A stretch of DNA of 64,000 bases from Cucumis sativus (lineage: Eukaryota; Streptophyta; Magnoliopsida; Cucurbitales; Cucurbitaceae), in assembly GCF_000004075.3 (NCBI RefSeq), contig NC_026659.2, positions 30,584,272 to 30,648,271 on the forward strand, read 5' to 3'. The position numbers were made by a program, and so were the translations under genes. Under the pieces are notes generated by a model. The model was not told the DNA's origin. It saw only the letters and a list, made by a program, of their open reading frames with translations, and did not search any database. Positions 60,481-64,000 of the stretch are shown here, piece by piece (the first letter of the stretch is position 1; each line of letters starts with the position of its first letter).

Positions 60481-62512
60481 TATATACATGCGCCTTTTTG
60501 GTAAAAATCACGTACACAGAGAATTGGGATTCCAAGCTAAATCGAGATTGCGCATTTTAAGGAGGGGAATTTTGCGTTGGCGAATTGAAGGCGATGAATT
60601 GAAAGCTATGAATTCAACAAGAATAAAACTTCCCCCTCTCTCAATATCGAGATTTCTTTCTTCTTCGACTCTCTCGCTCGCTGCTGCCGGTGCCCCCCTT
60701 TGCTGGTTAGGTGGATAAAATGCTCTAATTTAATCTCCACTCGCTCCCTAGTGTACTATTGCAAATTTGTGCTCATTTCCATGAGATCATTTATTTAGAC
60801 TTCATCTCACTTTTCCAATTGGTTTTTTCATACTTTTTCAAATCAGACGATCTATTTTAGTCATTTCAATCAATAATATTGATCGACAAAATTTGAAATT
60901 ATTTAACAAATAGTTTTAATATTTTGCTATTTTTAAAAATACTTTTAAAAGTAAATTTTATTTTCTTCTAATTTTGGGTCCTTCATTCGTTGGATCATAG
61001 TAGTGATTGTAAATTATTCAAACACATTCTAATATTAATTGAACCAAAGTTTTGTTAGTAACAAATTTAAACATACAAGGAGTAAGTTTGACGTTTGAAA
61101 ATACGTAGAATTGAAGGAATGTTGAATTTTAGAAGGAAGAAGATGACGATATGTGTGACCCAATATGTTAATGTTATATGACAATGTGCCCATAACTCGT
61201 TTTATGGCTCATAAGTCATAACTGGTCTCTTACAATACATTATGGTTACTCATACTAAATAAAGTCGACGATCTTGATATAATTATTGCTTTAATCATGT
61301 TATATCTATAACTGAATATAAGGCATGAACAAAGTCACCTTATCTAATTCGATTGTTTTATCGATCAATAAGTATACTGAAATAATAAATGCCATTATTA
61401 CTCTTATTAATTCATTTATAGCACGTTCATACATTTCCACAATCAAGCTTAATCGAGGGACCTAGAGATATCTCTCCATAAGAAGAGGGATAAGTTCCAT
61501 TTTGACTAGTCATTATCAACTACATAATTCACAACACGTATTCGAGTACAACCTTTTGTAATTATATGGTTAAGAATAACGTTTGATTGCATCATACTAG
61601 ATTAATTCTTATGTTTAACATTATGATAATCTCAAGTTTAAGGATCAATACAATAAATTATTTGAGATTATTTATAACACGTGTCCATGTAATAATCTTA
61701 AAAGGGGTAAGTTCTATTCTTATTTTCTAATAAAAAATATTATTATAATTCATGTATCTACGTATATTCATCCTATAATTTCAATTATAACCCATACTAA
61801 TATTAATTTATTATTATTCCCACAATAATAATCAGTTAATTGTAATATAATAACATATTCATAGATATTATTATACCGTAACAATGTAATTACATGATAA
61901 TAAAAATAATAGTTGTTATTAAATAATTAAATAATAAACAATTATCTATAAAATTATTATATAGAATGCAAGTACTTTTAATTTTCTCTTATTTAGGTAA
62001 ATTATCATTAAAGAATCACCCAATATTTTCTCATTTAAAAAGGAATATTTAAAAAAAATAAAAAAACGTATATATTTTATCTCCAAAGTATCAAAATCAT
62101 TTGTTTGAAGTTAAATTGGTTGATATTAAAAAATCTATATCCAAATACTTTCAATATATGTTTAAGAACATATTACATTTCTTTTCCTATTCATTTTACA
62201 AAATGATTATTCAAACAACAAAAAATCAATTTTTTTTCTATAAATTCACATTACAAAAAATAAAGAATATATATATATAACAATTCACATTCTACTACCT
62301 TTTTTAGAATCAAGCATAAAAAAACAAAATTGTTAAAAAAATGATTTTAAATATAAATTATATAATTGAATTTTTTTAAAACCTTTTTCAAATATGATTT
62401 TGAGATGTCAATTAACTATTTAAACTTGAAAAGAAACAAATATTTTAAGGGCACTTCAAGAATAGAAAGAAAAAAAATGATATGTTACTGTACTTTTATA
62501 AATGGTAAAAGT

Positions 62513-62625
62513 AGCAAATTTAAAAGTCGATAGTTTTCTTATATCGTCTAATATCACTAATTACCTGTCATATTTGTCATATTTGTCATATTTGCAATAT
62601 GCATAAAAAAGATGTCATGAGTTGT
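62513..62625. repeat. Dispersed repeat copy (pair with ~1793-1883)
   Basis: Shares the words 'agcaaatttaaaagt', 'gtcatatttg' and 'gtcatgag' in the same order as the copy near 1793. The 'gtcatattt' word is locally tripled here. Confidence 0.4.
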
Positions 62626-63534
62626 TTTTTTTTAAATATTTTTGTTATCCGATGTAATTTTTCAATTTTTATGTACCAATGTGTTTTTATTTTTTTATTT
62701 GTCTTTGCAGATTCTAATATCTCATAATTGATCATAAAAAAGTAAACTATTAACTCGGTATCAAATATTATAAAGTCTAGTTCATTAATAATTGAAATGT
62801 ACTATTCGTTTTCTTTTCTTATTTCTTTTTAGAAAAAAATTGACACGAACTTTTCTTTATTGACGGTGGGAGATTTAAATTCTTCTATTCCTAGTACAAC
62901 AAAAATCAATTATTATATGAGAAGCAATAATAATACAAACAAAAATCTTATTTGGAAGGTGGCAATTATGAATGGTCTATCAATTGTTTGTTTCCGAATT
63001 CATACTTACTCTTCTATTTTATTGCCAAAATGTAGCATATTTCAAATTTTCTAAATATGTAGAGCGTAGAATTCGAAAATTCTACTATCATTTAAAGACT
63101 AACAATACATGTTTTATTATGTTAATTGAGCCGTATTCATATTAACATTTAACTTATTTAACTTATTTTTATGAAACCTTACATTATACAAATTGCAAGT
63201 AATTATTTTTTAGTTCAAATTTTCAATATTTTTAGGTTCAACAAATTTTCGAAAAGAATGTATTTAAATTATTAACAAGTCATCTTTAAAATAATTAATT
63301 CGTCCAATAATTCAACGTTAAACAATAAAAGCTAAACTCATCATATCCATATCCCAACAACATAAATAATTATGATCAAACCATTCAAATCACAGCACCA
63401 ACCCTTTTATGCCTAATCCTGACCTTCAATTTTCCTCACATCCATCCAATTTAGCTCACAAATTATTGATTTTTACTAGAAAATAAGCACAAGAATACAA
63501 GAAAAAAAACGAGCAATTGCAATTTGCAGGGTAG

Positions 63535-63690
63535 TATTTTTAAAGAATTACAAATATCGCAAAATATGTCGATAACGTACTTTATCCTCGATAGACTCTT
63601 ATTAGTAATATAGTCTATAACGGATATATCAACTCCTAAAGTTAGATCTAAATTTTGATACATTTGCAAATTCTTTAATATTGTGATATA
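63535..63690. mobile_element. Foldback MITE-like element
   Basis: Starts 'aaagaattacaaatatcgca', ends with a 'catttgcaaattcttta' inverted counterpart, and has GATAGACTC/TAGTCTAT words inside. Same general type as those at 21191 and 26400, but more diverged. Confidence 0.5.
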
Positions 63691-63745
63691 TTTGCAACTG
63701 CGACTTATTCTGAAGGTTAACTTTGGGTTTAAACGTTGAAATATT

Positions 63746-64000
63746 TCAAGGAGAAGTTTTCTTATGAGATGAGGAGATCTTAGAAAGGTTAGGTATCGGC
63801 TCGCCGCCTATCACCGCCACATGAGGTGGCAGCCGAGGGTGGTGGTGCAGCCTTTGTGGAGGCAGAACAAAATGATGTGGCTTCCTCAAAGGCTTTATGG
63901 GTGGTATTGGAAACTTGTCTAGTTTTTCACTTGTGTTTGGAGTTTCATTTGGTGCATTTTTCTCATCTTTCTCTTTTGGTGGGAATATTGGAAACTTAGG
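63746..64000 (-). CDS. Proline-rich protein, C-terminal 84 residues (partial at window edge)
   Basis: The minus strand is open from the window end at 64000 to the TGA at 63748-63746, 255 bp in frame with the edge and with no Met needed. The translation has KFPIFPPKEKDEK, KFPIPPIKPLRKP, LPPQRLHHHPRLPPHV and IGGEPIPNLSKI. The repeated KFPI-P-P-K words and the rise in GC content over the spacer support real coding. It resembles cell-wall proline-rich proteins, but the family cannot be fixed from this tail. The N-terminus lies beyond the window. Confidence 0.6.
   Translation of the reverse strand, partial: PKFPIFPPKEKDEKNAPNETPNTSEKLDKFPIPPIKPLRKPHHFVLPPQRLHHHPRLPPHVAVIGGEPIPNLSKISSSHKKTSP

Larger units (their letters stand above)
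60550..63745. other. AT-rich spacer with repeats
   Basis: No gene is supported. Content: a repetitive-looking segment at about 61140-61760, a dispersed repeat copy at 62513-62625, and a foldback element at 63535-63690. The rest is AT-rich low-complexity sequence. Confidence 0.55.

Overview
The window is plant nuclear DNA. It is AT-rich, has GT-AG introns, long non-coding spacers, a nuclear tRNA-Ile and many microsatellites. Gene content and the family of AT-rich foldback repeats suggest a eudicot, most likely a cucurbit (Cucumis-like). That family assignment is inference from recognised protein sequences, not a search result.

Layout. 1-8097 is gene-free spacer. 8107-18873 is one complete 10.8-kb Mutator-like element (MULE) with 116-bp terminal inverted repeats (114/116 identical) and a perfect 9-bp target duplication. 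It carries two convergent genes: an intact 806-aa MURA-type transposase (+) and a multi-exon DUF1985/Ulp1-type SUMO-protease-like gene (-) in the place mudrB holds in maize MuDR. An 11.4-copy, 178-bp tandem array lies in what looks like a 5'UTR intron of the protease gene. 18883-27600 is spacer with foldback elements. 27740-30730 is a nine-exon cytochrome P450 of the CYP85A type (brassinosteroid C-6 oxidase), with a TATA box and a BZR1-type site just upstream. 32159-38870 (-) is a twelve-exon tRNA (guanine-26) dimethyltransferase, TRM1, with a SINE in an intron. 39100-42600 is spacer with a weak non-LTR retroelement remnant. 42679-43918 is a three-exon R2R3-MYB gene, followed at once by an antisense tRNA-Ile(AAU). 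44913-48763 (-) is an eight-exon RCC1-repeat protein. 50753-53890 is a tiny three-exon gene for the small subunit of serine palmitoyltransferase; its 2.6-kb last intron holds a 5'-truncated LINE with 14-bp target duplications and a second, decayed LINE piece. 56082-59458 (-) is a four-exon RING-H2 ubiquitin-ligase gene. The last 3.2 kb is spacer, ending in the C-terminal part of a proline-rich protein (-) cut by the window edge.

The host genes are unrelated housekeeping or regulatory genes (hormone synthesis, tRNA modification, transcription, sphingolipid synthesis, ubiquitination). The MULE is the coherent multi-gene system here: near-identical ends, a perfect target duplication and an uninterrupted transposase point to a young, possibly still mobile element. 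I resolved exon borders by hand from splice consensus and protein-family continuity; the coding totals of all spliced genes stay in frame.
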